NCBI GenBank assembly: GCA_937958045.1
Contig: CALFXL010000056.1
Span: 52,613 to 116,612 of the forward strand
Source of the DNA: an uncultured Opitutaceae bacterium
GTDB lineage: Bacteria > Verrucomicrobiota > Verrucomicrobiia > Opitutales > Opitutaceae
Direction of reading: 5' to 3'
Length of the DNA: 64,000 nucleotides
A program made the position numbers and the translations under genes. Each line of letters starts with the position of its first letter. Position 1 is the stretch's first letter. The notes under the pieces are model-generated. The model was not told where the DNA came from. It worked only from the letters and a program-made list of their open reading frames with translations, and did not search any database. Shown here piece after piece: positions 1-7,795 of this stretch.

Positions 1-494
1 CCTTTGGAAATGAGCGTGAGGATAAACTCGGTGTCGATGCGATCGACGCGGCCGGTATATTGATGATCGACGCCTTTGAGGATGCCGACCGGCACGGCGC
101 GCACGGCGTTTGTGATGGCGCACTTGAGGGAGTTTTGCGTGAGCCCTTCGAGGATGATGTGCGAGACGCGCGAAGAGGCGCGGATGGCGAGATCGAGCGT
201 GGGCCCATCGGTGACGCCGGCGCCCTGGCTGTCGGTGATGGGGATGTTGCGCAGTTGGGAAAGTTCCTGGAGCTGCTGACCGATGCCGTGGACAAACACG
301 ACCTTGATCGCGAGGCTGCGGAGCACGGCGATATCGACGAGGAGATTGCCGAAGTTTTCGTCGGCGACGATGGCGCCATCGAGGGCGACCACAAAAATCT
401 GGTCCTTGAAGCGCGGCACATATTTCAGGATGCCGCGGAGGTCGGTCGGCTTGATCGTGGTCGTCGTGGCCGGAGGAATGGCGCTATTGCTCAT
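1..494 (-). CDS. argA: Amino-acid N-acetyltransferase (N-acetylglutamate synthase), amino-acid-kinase-like N-terminal part, cut by window edge
   Basis: The gene starts at an ATG at 494 and reads leftward off the window, so only about 164 N-terminal residues are visible. They resemble the amino-acid-kinase-like N-terminal domain of ArgA. An early 'FVVALDGAIVADENFGNLL' matches the ArgA 'FVIMLGGEAIEHENF' segment, followed by 'VVFVHG', a 'TDGPTLDLA' stretch and 'YTGRVDRID', the last matching the ArgA 'HSGRIRRID' region. ArgA makes N-acetylglutamate from acetyl-CoA and glutamate, the first step of arginine synthesis. The GNAT domain expected at the C-terminus lies outside the window. An N-acetylglutamate kinase (argB) is possible but less likely, since glycine-rich kinase loops are degenerate here. 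It lies 42 bp downstream of the unknown membrane-anchored gene on the same strand and may be co-transcribed with it. Confidence 0.72.
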   Translation of the reverse strand, partial: MSNSAIPPATTTTIKPTDLRGILKYVPRFKDQIFVVALDGAIVADENFGNLLVDIAVLRSLAIKVVFVHGIGQQLQELSQLRNIPITDSQGAGVTDGPTLDLAIRASSRVSHIILEGLTQNSLKCAITNAVRAVPVGILKGVDHQYTGRVDRIDTEFILTLISK

Positions 495-536
495 CTCAGA
501 GAATGGCCGCGATGTTTCGCGGAAGGGCAGGGCGCG

Positions 537-1163
537 TCAATGCACTTGGAGCTGCCATTGACGGGAGGTTTTTTCGCCGGTGAGGGTGATGGTGTAGGTT
601 TTGCCCGATTCAAAAAGATGCGCGGGCAGCGAAACGGAAACGGTGGTGTCGCGCGTGCGGGCGAGCAGATCGCTGTCGATGCGATCGAAGTCGGTCACGA
701 TGATGATGTCCTGCTCTTTGGTGTACACGCGGGTGTCGCCGAGGACATCCTGGTGATCGGGCAGCTCGCAGTTGTACACGATCGGATAGGGAAACAGCGC
801 GCGCAGCGTGGCCGGCGCGACGACGCGGCCGATGGCTTGTGGGAGCTTCGGTGCTTCGGCGAAATTTTCCAACAACTCGCGGGGCAGGCCGCCGGGAATC
901 TCCGAGACCTCGGCGAGCGGACGCGGGATGCCGCCTTCGGTGTACGGGAGATCGGCCGGACGCTCGACGTTGACGGGGATGCGCGCGTAGCCGGCTTCGC
1001 GCACGCGGGTGGCGGTGAAACGTTCCTTGGCGTCGCTGTACGGTTCGTGAGGCGGGGCGATCTTGCGATAGCGGAGGGTGACAAACGTGTAGCCGGCGAG
1101 GCAGACGATGATCACGAGGACGACCCATTTCATGGGCCAAGGCTGACGGTTGGGAGCGGACAT
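537..1163 (-). CDS. Hypothetical membrane-anchored protein upstream of argA
   Basis: 208 residues, starting at ATG 1163. I do not recognise the family. A short polar N-terminus (MSAPNRQPWP) is followed by one hydrophobic segment at about residues 12-28 (KWVVLVIIVCLAGYTFVTL). A positively charged patch and a soluble domain of about 175 residues follow, so an inner-membrane anchor with a periplasmic domain is likely. The C-terminal region is beta-rich ('TVSVSLPAHLFESGKTYTI') and could be an Ig-like or jelly-roll end. Longer upstream in-frame extensions run into proS and are rejected. The gene diverges from proS across 93 bp that contain a near-perfect palindrome. Its stop lies 42 bp before the argA-like start, suggesting an operon. 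No function can be assigned. Confidence 0.6.
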   Translation of the reverse strand: MSAPNRQPWPMKWVVLVIIVCLAGYTFVTLRYRKIAPPHEPYSDAKERFTATRVREAGYARIPVNVERPADLPYTEGGIPRPLAEVSEIPGGLPRELLENFAEAPKLPQAIGRVVAPATLRALFPYPIVYNCELPDHQDVLGDTRVYTKEQDIIIVTDFDRIDSDLLARTRDTTVSVSLPAHLFESGKTYTITLTGEKTSRQWQLQVH

Positions 1164-1204
1164 GCGCGAAAAAGAGTCGTGTAAATCGCCCCCCTCGGAG
1201 GATC

Positions 1205-1222
1205 GCGCAAATAAATTTGCGC
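1205..1222. promoter_or_regulatory. 18-bp inverted repeat between divergent genes (operator or hairpin)
   Basis: GCGCAAAT-AA-ATTTGCGC: two perfect 8-bp arms separated by 2 bp. It lies between the divergent starts of the unknown gene (1163) and proS (1257), 34 bp upstream of the proS start. It has the shape of a dimeric repressor site or a very tight leader hairpin. No T-tract follows, so it is not an intrinsic terminator. Confidence 0.45.
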
Positions 1223-1256
1223 CGTTTCGGGCCCGCTGCTTCGGTCGCGGACTTCC

Positions 1257-3026
1257 ATGAAATTCTGGTCCCGGTTTTTTATTCCCACGCTCAAGGAAAG
1301 TCCGGCCGACGCCGAGATCGCCTCGCACAAGCTGCTCGTGCGCGCGGGGCTGGTCCGCAAGTTGAGCGGAGGTTTGTACACATACATGCCGCTCGGTCTG
1401 CGCGCCATTCAGAAGATCTCGCAGATCTGCCGTGAAGAGCTCGACGGTGCGGGCGCGATCGAACTGTGGATGCCGCACGTGCATCCGGTGGAGTTGTGGG
1501 AAAAAGGACCGCGTTGGGCGGCGGCGCGCGAAATCATGTTTCGCGCCGACAGCGCCGGCGACGGCAAACGCGCACCGCGCGATCCGGAGTTTGTCCTCGG
1601 GCCGACGCACGAAGAGGTCATCACGCCGATCGTGAAGTCGGAGATCACCAGCTACCGCGATCTGCCGAAGAATTTTTATCAAATCGCCACCAAGTTCCGT
1701 AACGAGATCCGCCCGCGCTACGGCCTGATGCGTGCGCGCGAGTTCATCATGATGGACGCGTATTCGTTCGATACGACGGACGAAGGCGCGATCGCGAGCT
1801 ACCAGGCGATGAAGACGGCTTACGAACGTTTCTTCCGTCGCATCGGCGCGACCGCGATCGCGGTGGAAGCCGACACCGGCGTGATGGGCGGCAGCTATTC
1901 GCACGAGTTCATGGTGCCCGCCGAAATCGGCGATGACGACGTGATCTACAACGAAGAGAGCGGCTACGCGGCCAATCGCGAAAAAGCCACGAGCGCGCTC
2001 GTGCCGGCCGATCTCGTCGACGCCGCCCCGGTGGGCGAGGTCGAAGAATTTGCCACGCCCGGCGTCGTCACCATCGCAGCGCTCGAAGCGGCTCCATATT
2101 CAGTTTCTGGAGACAAGCAGTTCAAGACGCTCGTCTACATCGGCGACGGCAAGCCCTTCATCGTCATCCTGCGCGGCAACGACGAACTCGAAGAAGCCAA
2201 GCTCGGCTCGCTCGGGTTTACGTTGTTCCGTCCCGCCACGCCCGAAGAAATCGAGCCCGTGCTCGGCGCGAAGCCCGGCAGCCTCGGCGCGGTGAAAGGC
2301 ACGATCAAAGATCCGTCGGCGCTCGCAGGCGTGTTTGCGGACCATGCGATCCGCCTCATCGGCAACGGCGTGACCGGTGCGAACAAAGATGGTTTCCACC
2401 TGCGCAATGTGAACGTGACACGCGACCTCGCGATCACGCGCTTCGGCGATTTCCGTCGCGTGCGTCCGGGCGAGCCCGATCCGAAGTCGGGTCAACCGCT
2501 CAAGCTGCGCCGCGGCATCGAAGTCGGACACATTTTTAAACTCGGCACGAAGTACTCCGAGAAGTTTGGCGCGGTGTACACCGACGACCAGAAGCAGACG
2601 CAGCTCATGGTCATGGGCTGCTATGGCATCGGCATCAGCCGCACGATGCAGGCGTTGATCGAACAAAGCCACGACGCCGACGGCATCATCTGGCCGTGGG
2701 CGATCGCGCCGTTCCAGGTGTTGATCTGCTTGCTCGACCCGAAAGTGGAGGAGGCGATGAACGTGGCGAAAACGCTCGCGTCGGCCGCCGAAGCCGCGGG
2801 GGCGGATGTGCTCATCGACGACCGCGAAGAACGTCCGGGCGTGAAGTTCAAGGACGCCGACCTGATCGGCATCCCGCTGCGCATCACGGTCGGCGGGAAA
2901 GGCCTCAAGGAAGGCGTGATCGAGATGAAGTGGCGCGCGCAAAAAGACGTCGCGAAAGTGCCGCTCGCCGAAGCCGAAACGACGATCGCGAATGCGGTGC
3001 GTTCGGCCGCGCAAGCCTCCGCCTGA
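1257..3026 (+). CDS. proS: Prolyl-tRNA synthetase (bacterial type with insertion domain)
   Basis: 589 residues, close to the 570-590 usual for the bacterial long form. It charges tRNA-Pro with proline in the cytoplasm. The N-terminus (MKFWSRFFIPTLKESPADAE) is the typical ProS start. The class II catalytic core follows, with 'LGPTHEEVITPIV' and the motif-2 region 'FRNEIRPR' at residues 147-154. An insertion (editing, YbaK-like) domain spans roughly 225-395, containing 'KTLVYIGDGKPFIVILRGND'. The core resumes with 'MGCYGIGISRTMQA' (motif 3 region), and the anticodon-binding domain begins near residue 486 ('FQVLICLLD'). Start chosen at ATG 1257 because it gives this conserved N-terminus. There is no Shine-Dalgarno sequence. 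It diverges from the unknown gene at 537-1163 and ends before a strong terminator. Confidence 0.97.
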   Translation: MKFWSRFFIPTLKESPADAEIASHKLLVRAGLVRKLSGGLYTYMPLGLRAIQKISQICREELDGAGAIELWMPHVHPVELWEKGPRWAAAREIMFRADSAGDGKRAPRDPEFVLGPTHEEVITPIVKSEITSYRDLPKNFYQIATKFRNEIRPRYGLMRAREFIMMDAYSFDTTDEGAIASYQAMKTAYERFFRRIGATAIAVEADTGVMGGSYSHEFMVPAEIGDDDVIYNEESGYAANREKATSALVPADLVDAAPVGEVEEFATPGVVTIAALEAAPYSVSGDKQFKTLVYIGDGKPFIVILRGNDELEEAKLGSLGFTLFRPATPEEIEPVLGAKPGSLGAVKGTIKDPSALAGVFADHAIRLIGNGVTGANKDGFHLRNVNVTRDLAITRFGDFRRVRPGEPDPKSGQPLKLRRGIEVGHIFKLGTKYSEKFGAVYTDDQKQTQLMVMGCYGIGISRTMQALIEQSHDADGIIWPWAIAPFQVLICLLDPKVEEAMNVAKTLASAAEAAGADVLIDDREERPGVKFKDADLIGIPLRITVGGKGLKEGVIEMKWRAQKDVAKVPLAEAETTIANAVRSAAQASA

Positions 3027-3055
3027 ACGCGTAGAAAACCCCCTCATTTCACCCG

Positions 3056-3085
3056 ACGCGGCGCCGAAAAAGCGCCGCGTTTTTT
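3056..3085 (+). terminator. Intrinsic terminator after proS
   Basis: A perfect 9-bp stem, ACGCGGCGC (3056-3064) with GCGCCGCGT (3072-3080), a 7-nt A-rich loop and six Ts ending at 3085. It lies 30 bp past the proS stop and separates proS from the protease gene. Confidence 0.9.
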
Positions 3086-3261
3086 GCGGGCAGAAAAACG
3101 TACAAGCGCGGTTCCGTCTGCGAGGTACGTTCACAGATAGTTTACGTATCGTTTTGTCGCGTGGGGAGTAACCCCCACTCAGAGCGAAAACAGAAGGTAA
3201 AAAGTCCCACGCGAGAGGTCCGTTCATTGACCGTCCCGGCGATTGAGCCGACCTAGAAATT

Positions 3262-6200
3262 ATGTTTAAGAAGGGCACTCTGTTTCGCCGGTTTTTTTCG
3301 GTGAGTATTATTGTCATCGCGTGTGCGGCGATTTTCTCGCTCAGCCGGAAATCGGCTGAAGAAAATGCAGCGCAACCGGTGGTCGCGGATCGCGGCACGG
3401 CGGAGTTCTCGCAGGAAGTGTTTTCGCAGGCGGATGCGCAACCGGCGCAAGCTGCCGCGCAAGCCGATGCGGCGACGGTGACCGCCCGCGCGGTGCCTGC
3501 TTATCGTTTTGAAACACCGTTTGTGGCGGGCGCGCCGGCCGCGTTGCCGCCGCGTTTTGCGACGCCGTCGATGGCGGAGCGCACACGTCGTTCCGCGCGT
3601 TTGACGGAGTTGATCAACGGGAGTCTCGCCTCGCTCCGTCAGGGCGACGTGGTGGCGCTCCCGCTGCCCGACAATCGCATCGCATACGGCCATGTGCGCA
3701 CCGTGCAGCGTGAAGGCGAAGGCCACGTGATGGTCGGCGGCGAACTCGCCGCAGGTCACAAAGGCACCTTCTCGCTCGGTGAAGACGAAAGTCGTTTGGG
3801 CGGCATCATTCTGCCGCAGGACGGCACGATCGGTTACACGATCGAAACGGGCAAAGACGGTGCGGCGTATCTTTTGGAAAAAGACAAGGCGTTGATCGTG
3901 TGCTTGGAGTTGCCCGTCGTGGTGGCTTCGCGCGCGGTGGTGCGTGAAGCGCAGGAAAATGCGCAGATCGAAACGCCGGTCGCGGCAGCCGCGGCCACTG
4001 CCGGTGCGGAGACGCCGGCGGAAAGCGAATCGGATCCGTACGCGCTCAGCAGCCGTCCCACGGCCACGGCGGTCGCTTATCTCGATTTCGACGGTGAAAC
4101 CGTCACGGACATCAACTGGAACGGCGGCGCGACGATTGTCGCGGAAGCAAGCGGACTCTCCTCGGCGCAGATCATCGAAGTGTGGCGCCGCGTGGCGGAG
4201 GATTACCGCACGTTCAACATCGATGTGACGACGAATCGCAGCCGCTACGAGAATGCCCCTGTTGGCGCGCGTATCCGTTGTATCATTACAAAGACCAACA
4301 AATGGTACGGTTCCGCGGGCGGCGTGGCCTACATCGGTTCGTGGAGCCGTTCTGGCACCGGCATGTTCAGCAGCACCACACCGTGCTGGGCTTTCTCAAA
4401 TCTGCTCGGCTACAACCCGCGCTACGTCGCGGAGGCCGTTGCACACGAAATCGGTCACACCTTGGGGCTGTCGCACGACGGTCTGAGCACGGGCGCGACG
4501 ACCACGGTCGAGTATTATTCGGGCCACGGCAGCGGTGCGACCAGCTGGGCGCCGCTGATGGGAACCGGTTATTATTCGAACGTAGTGCAGTGGAGCAATG
4601 GTGCTTACATCGATCCCAACGGTTTCCCGGGTAACAACAAAGAAGACGACCTCGCGATCATCACCGACAACGCCAACAAGGCCGGTTATATCGCTGACGA
4701 TGTCGGCAACACGCGGGCCAATGCGGCGGTACTGAACGTTTCCGGTAACACGGTGAATACCGTCGGCTTCATCGAGACCACGGGCGACATCGACATGTAT
4801 CAATTTACCACGGCGGGTGGAGCGGTGAGCTTCACGCTCGTGGGGGAAAATTCACTGACGGCGTTCGCCAATCTCGATGCGAGCGCGACGCTCTACGATT
4901 CGACGGGCAAGGTCCTCGCGACCTCCAATCCGACGGGCTCTCTTTACCCGTCGATCTCCACGACCTTGAGCGCGGGCACGTATTATCTCGCGATCCAAGG
5001 TGTGGGCGAGGGCACCGGCAGTGGCTCGGGCTACACGAACTACGGCAGCCTCGGCCGCTACCAAATCACGGGCACGGTTCCCGCCGGTGCGACGACCCAA
5101 GCCCCGGTGATCACCAGCGCGGCGTCCGGTAATGCGGTGATCGGCCAATCCTTCAGCCATCAGATCCAGGCGACCAACTCGCCGACCTCGTATGGCGCAA
5201 GCAATCTGCCGTCGGGACTTTCGATCAACAGCAGCACGGGCCTCATTTCCGGCACGGTCTCGTCGTCCAACTCCGCGGGCTCCCGTACGGTCACGTTGAC
5301 CGCGACCAACTCCGCAGGCACGGCGACGCAGAGTTTCTCGCTGACGTTGACGCAAGCCGCTCCCGTGATCTCGAGCGCGAGCACGGCCAGCGCGGTCGCG
5401 GGCAGCTCGTTTAGTTATCAGATCGTCGCTTCGAACTCGCCGACTTCGTACAGCGCATCGGGGCTGCCGTCCGGATTGAGCATCAATACGAGCACGGGCC
5501 TCATCTCCGGTACGGTTTCGCAGTCGGTCGTCGCGGGTGTTTACGCGATCACGCTCAAGGCCACCAATTCAGGCGGCACGGGTTCGAAGGTACTCAACCT
5601 CACGGTGAGCGATCCCGCTCCCAAGATCACCAGCGCGTCCGCGGCGACGGTCGTGATCGGCCAGCCTTTCTCTCATCAAATCACGGCGTCGTATTCGCCC
5701 ACTGGATACAGTGCGTCGGGATTGCCGACGGGACTGAGCCTCAACACCTCCACGGGTCTCATTTCGGGCACCGTGCCGGTTTCGGTTGCGGCGGGCACGC
5801 GCACGGTCACGGTCACGGCGAACAATGCCACCGGCTCGGCGTCGCAGACGCTCACGTTGACTTTGAAGACCGCGTTTTCGGCGTGGGCGGCGTCGCATGG
5901 CCTCAGCGATACCGCCAGCGATCCGGATGGCGACGGTTTGAGTGCTTTCCTCGAATACGCGTTTGATCGTTCGCCCAATGTCGCGGAGACGGTCGACATC
6001 ACTTCGGTTTCGTTGGTGATGGTCGATGGCGAACGTCGTGCGGAGATCAGCTTTGTGCGTCCGCTCAATCGTCCCGATGTCGTGTACACGGTTGAAGTTT
6101 CTTCCGATTTGAAAACATGGACCGCGGGTCATGCCTACGGTGATGGCATCACCAACGGCGCGGGTCTGCCGACGCAGCAAGTCGAGCGCACCAATCTTGG

Positions 6201-6282
6201 CTCGGCCGGCGAACGCATCCGTGTGCGCGATCTCGGCGGCTCGGGCCAGCGCTTCATCCGCGTGACGGTTTCCAGTCGCTAA
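3262..6282 (+). CDS. Secreted metzincin-type zinc metalloprotease with PPC and three Ig-like repeats
   Basis: 1006 residues. A hydrophobic signal segment at about 12-30 (VSIIVIACAAIFSL) indicates export. The catalytic domain has HEIGHTLGLSH, fitting HExxHxxGxxH with His395, Glu396, His399 and His405, plus a likely Met-turn at Met433 ('APLMGTGYY'). This is a reprolysin-like (M12B/M72-type) zinc protease. A pre-peptidase C-terminal (PPC) domain follows at about 490-610. Three near-identical putative Ig domains lie at about 614-699, 700-785 and 786-868, each carrying 'LPSGLSINSSTGLISGTV' or a close variant. The last 130 residues carry a DPDGDG segment ('ASDPDGDGLSAFLEYA'), as in many verrucomicrobial secreted proteins. 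A function in extracellular protein degradation is inferred. The gene stands alone between a terminator and the clpS operon. Confidence 0.85.
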   Translation: MFKKGTLFRRFFSVSIIVIACAAIFSLSRKSAEENAAQPVVADRGTAEFSQEVFSQADAQPAQAAAQADAATVTARAVPAYRFETPFVAGAPAALPPRFATPSMAERTRRSARLTELINGSLASLRQGDVVALPLPDNRIAYGHVRTVQREGEGHVMVGGELAAGHKGTFSLGEDESRLGGIILPQDGTIGYTIETGKDGAAYLLEKDKALIVCLELPVVVASRAVVREAQENAQIETPVAAAAATAGAETPAESESDPYALSSRPTATAVAYLDFDGETVTDINWNGGATIVAEASGLSSAQIIEVWRRVAEDYRTFNIDVTTNRSRYENAPVGARIRCIITKTNKWYGSAGGVAYIGSWSRSGTGMFSSTTPCWAFSNLLGYNPRYVAEAVAHEIGHTLGLSHDGLSTGATTTVEYYSGHGSGATSWAPLMGTGYYSNVVQWSNGAYIDPNGFPGNNKEDDLAIITDNANKAGYIADDVGNTRANAAVLNVSGNTVNTVGFIETTGDIDMYQFTTAGGAVSFTLVGENSLTAFANLDASATLYDSTGKVLATSNPTGSLYPSISTTLSAGTYYLAIQGVGEGTGSGSGYTNYGSLGRYQITGTVPAGATTQAPVITSAASGNAVIGQSFSHQIQATNSPTSYGASNLPSGLSINSSTGLISGTVSSSNSAGSRTVTLTATNSAGTATQSFSLTLTQAAPVISSASTASAVAGSSFSYQIVASNSPTSYSASGLPSGLSINTSTGLISGTVSQSVVAGVYAITLKATNSGGTGSKVLNLTVSDPAPKITSASAATVVIGQPFSHQITASYSPTGYSASGLPTGLSLNTSTGLISGTVPVSVAAGTRTVTVTANNATGSASQTLTLTLKTAFSAWAASHGLSDTASDPDGDGLSAFLEYAFDRSPNVAETVDITSVSLVMVDGERRAEISFVRPLNRPDVVYTVEVSSDLKTWTAGHAYGDGITNGAGLPTQQVERTNLGSAGERIRVRDLGGSGQRFIRVTVSSR

Positions 6283-6428
6283 GGGAAACACGCGAGCTGA
6301 CGGAGCGCGTAGCTGTGTTCAGCTGCGGTGGGCAAATTGTCGATCGTGCGGATTGCGCGGCCGATCGCTCGCAAGATCGCATGCCTTGCGAGTTGCGCGA
6401 CGCGGAGCGGGTCGTTTACTGCGCGATC

Positions 6429-6728
6429 GTGACGACGACCCTTTCCACGACACAACCGCAGCACGATGTGCACACCGAGCTCGCACACGCCGGGGTGTAT
6501 CGGGTCGTGGTGCTCAACGATCCGGTGAACCTCATGTCGTACGTCGTGCTGGTTTTTAAGAAAGTCTTCGGTTTCGACGAGCAGACGGCACGCAAACACA
6601 TGCTCGAAGTCCATGAACAGGGCCGCTCCGTGGTCTGGGTGGGGCTGCGCGAAAAAGCGGAGGCCTACGCGTTCACCCTGCATGGCTGGCACCTGACGGC
6701 GATTGTCGAACCGGATGAAAAGAATTGA
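6429..6728 (+). CDS. clpS: ATP-dependent Clp protease adaptor protein ClpS
   Basis: About 99 residues from a GTG at 6429. ClpS delivers N-degron substrates to the ClpA(P) unfoldase in the cytoplasm. The core 'YRVVVLNDPVNLMSYVV' corresponds to E. coli 'YKVILVNDDYTPMEFVI'. The substrate-pocket residues align as Asn30, Asp31, Met36 and His62, with exactly the same spacing as E. coli Asn34, Asp35, Met40 and His66. The second acidic residue of the NDD motif is Pro here. The start is uncertain: an in-frame ATG at 6381 would add 16 residues, but the GTG gives the usual family length and a polar Thr-rich N-terminus. The 3' end overlaps the next gene by 14 bp, so the two are very likely translated together. 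No clpA is in the window. Confidence 0.88.
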   Translation: MTTTLSTTQPQHDVHTELAHAGVYRVVVLNDPVNLMSYVVLVFKKVFGFDEQTARKHMLEVHEQGRSVVWVGLREKAEAYAFTLHGWHLTAIVEPDEKN

Positions 6729-7173
6729 AGTCAAACTGAGCCTGCCGGTCGTCGCGCCGCTGCTCGACGTGATCAAGAAAGCGGCCGACGAGCTGCAAGG
6801 CGGCCTCGCCGTGCCGCTCGGCACGGACGTCGATCACGATCTCGTCGAGGTGTGGAATGCCGAATTGCTCGCCATGCAAAACGATGGCGTGGCGCAGTTG
6901 CTGGCGATGTTCGACAGCGAGTTTTTCGAGACGGGCATGATCGCGTTCGACGAGGAAAACGCGGAGTCGATTTTGCGGGCCTGCGCGGCGCTGCGGCTGC
7001 ATCTGCGCGCGCGTTATCTGCAGACGTTCGACGACGAATCGCTCGAGATCGGCGACATGGACCCGGACGAACTTCCGGAAGCGCTGCGCATGCCGTTCAT
7101 GTGTTACGTCTTTCTGGCGACCATCCAGGAGTTGATCATTCAAAACCTGGATTCGGAGATCCTCGGCGAATGA
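6715..7173 (+). CDS. DUF2017-like protein coupled to clpS
   Basis: 152 residues from ATG 6715, overlapping clpS by 14 bp and the next gene by 4 bp. The protein is acidic and helical, with no signal or membrane segment. Its order of motifs resembles DUF2017 proteins known next to clpS in Actinobacteria: an acidic 'FDEENAESILRACAALRLHLRARY' region like the actinobacterial 'aWLraLndlRLvLgtrL' stretch, then 'YVFLATIQELIIQNL' like 'YdWLtyLQEsLV'. The assignment is by pattern memory, not by search. Position argues for a role tied to ClpS-dependent proteolysis or its control. Confidence 0.6.
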   Translation: MKRIEVKLSLPVVAPLLDVIKKAADELQGGLAVPLGTDVDHDLVEVWNAELLAMQNDGVAQLLAMFDSEFFETGMIAFDEENAESILRACAALRLHLRARYLQTFDDESLEIGDMDPDELPEALRMPFMCYVFLATIQELIIQNLDSEILGE

Positions 7174-7652
7174 ATCCCGTGACCTGCGGTTATTGTGGTC
7201 TGCCGTTTAAAGTGCGGCGGGTGGAGCCGCAGCGGGAATATTATTGTTGCACGGGTTGCGCGATGTTGGCGCGCGTGCCGGTTGATCAAAACGGACAATT
7301 CCCGGTGACCGCGCAGCTCATCTCGATGCTCGCGGTCGGCTTTTTGTATTTTAACCAACTGCTTTTCTGGCTGCTCGGCGTGCTGCTTGGACGCGACCTC
7401 GCGCAACTCGATACCGCGACACGCTTCGGCTGGCTGGCGTCGGCCGCGGCGCTGACGGTTTGGTTGACGGTGGTCGCGATCCAATGGCGCGAACGCACGG
7501 CGCGGCGCGCGGATTGGGTCGTCGCGGCGGCGGTCCTGGCGGTGCACATCGCGGCCTGGCGGGAACGTCCCCCCGTGGCATGGATGATGGCCGCGGCGAA
7601 TGGCGCCTGGCTCATTTATCAGGCGCGCGGGCTTTTAAAGCGGAAACGCTGA
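7170..7652 (+). CDS. Small membrane protein with N-terminal CxxC...CCxGC metal-binding ribbon
   Basis: 160 residues from ATG 7170, overlapping the upstream stop by 4 bp (ATGA), so part of the clpS operon. The first 30 residues hold C6-x2-C9-G-L-P and 'YYCCTGC' (Cys26, Cys27, Cys30). This pattern resembles the putative metal-binding domain found at the N-terminus of cation-transporting P-type ATPases (PF12156-type). About four hydrophobic stretches follow (roughly 52-72, 90-106, 116-130, 136-150), then a basic tail (LLKRKR). It lacks any ATPase, so this is the ribbon fused to a small membrane domain. Function unknown; metal or redox sensing at the membrane is a guess. Confidence 0.62.
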   Translation: MNPVTCGYCGLPFKVRRVEPQREYYCCTGCAMLARVPVDQNGQFPVTAQLISMLAVGFLYFNQLLFWLLGVLLGRDLAQLDTATRFGWLASAAALTVWLTVVAIQWRERTARRADWVVAAAVLAVHIAAWRERPPVAWMMAAANGAWLIYQARGLLKRKR

Positions 7653-7795
7653 AGACGAGGTCGGGACGTCGTCTCAAGTTCGGGATAAAGGATCTCATTA
7701 ACAGGTGAGGTCGTTTTCGGATATTTTCGAAAAACCCGCGGTGCACTGCCCCATTTCCGCGGAATTCACTTTCCCCGACCTTTCTCTCCATTTCC

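Noticed and set aside
60..1184. Long plus-strand open frame opposite argA-like and unknown genes
   Set aside because: Its protein is low-complexity Asp/Gly/Arg-rich, typical of the antisense of high-G+C codons; the minus strand encodes recognisable protein.
1164..1256. T-box or other tRNA-sensing leader before proS
   Set aside because: Only 93 bp available, no T-box consensus and no terminator; just the palindrome is present.
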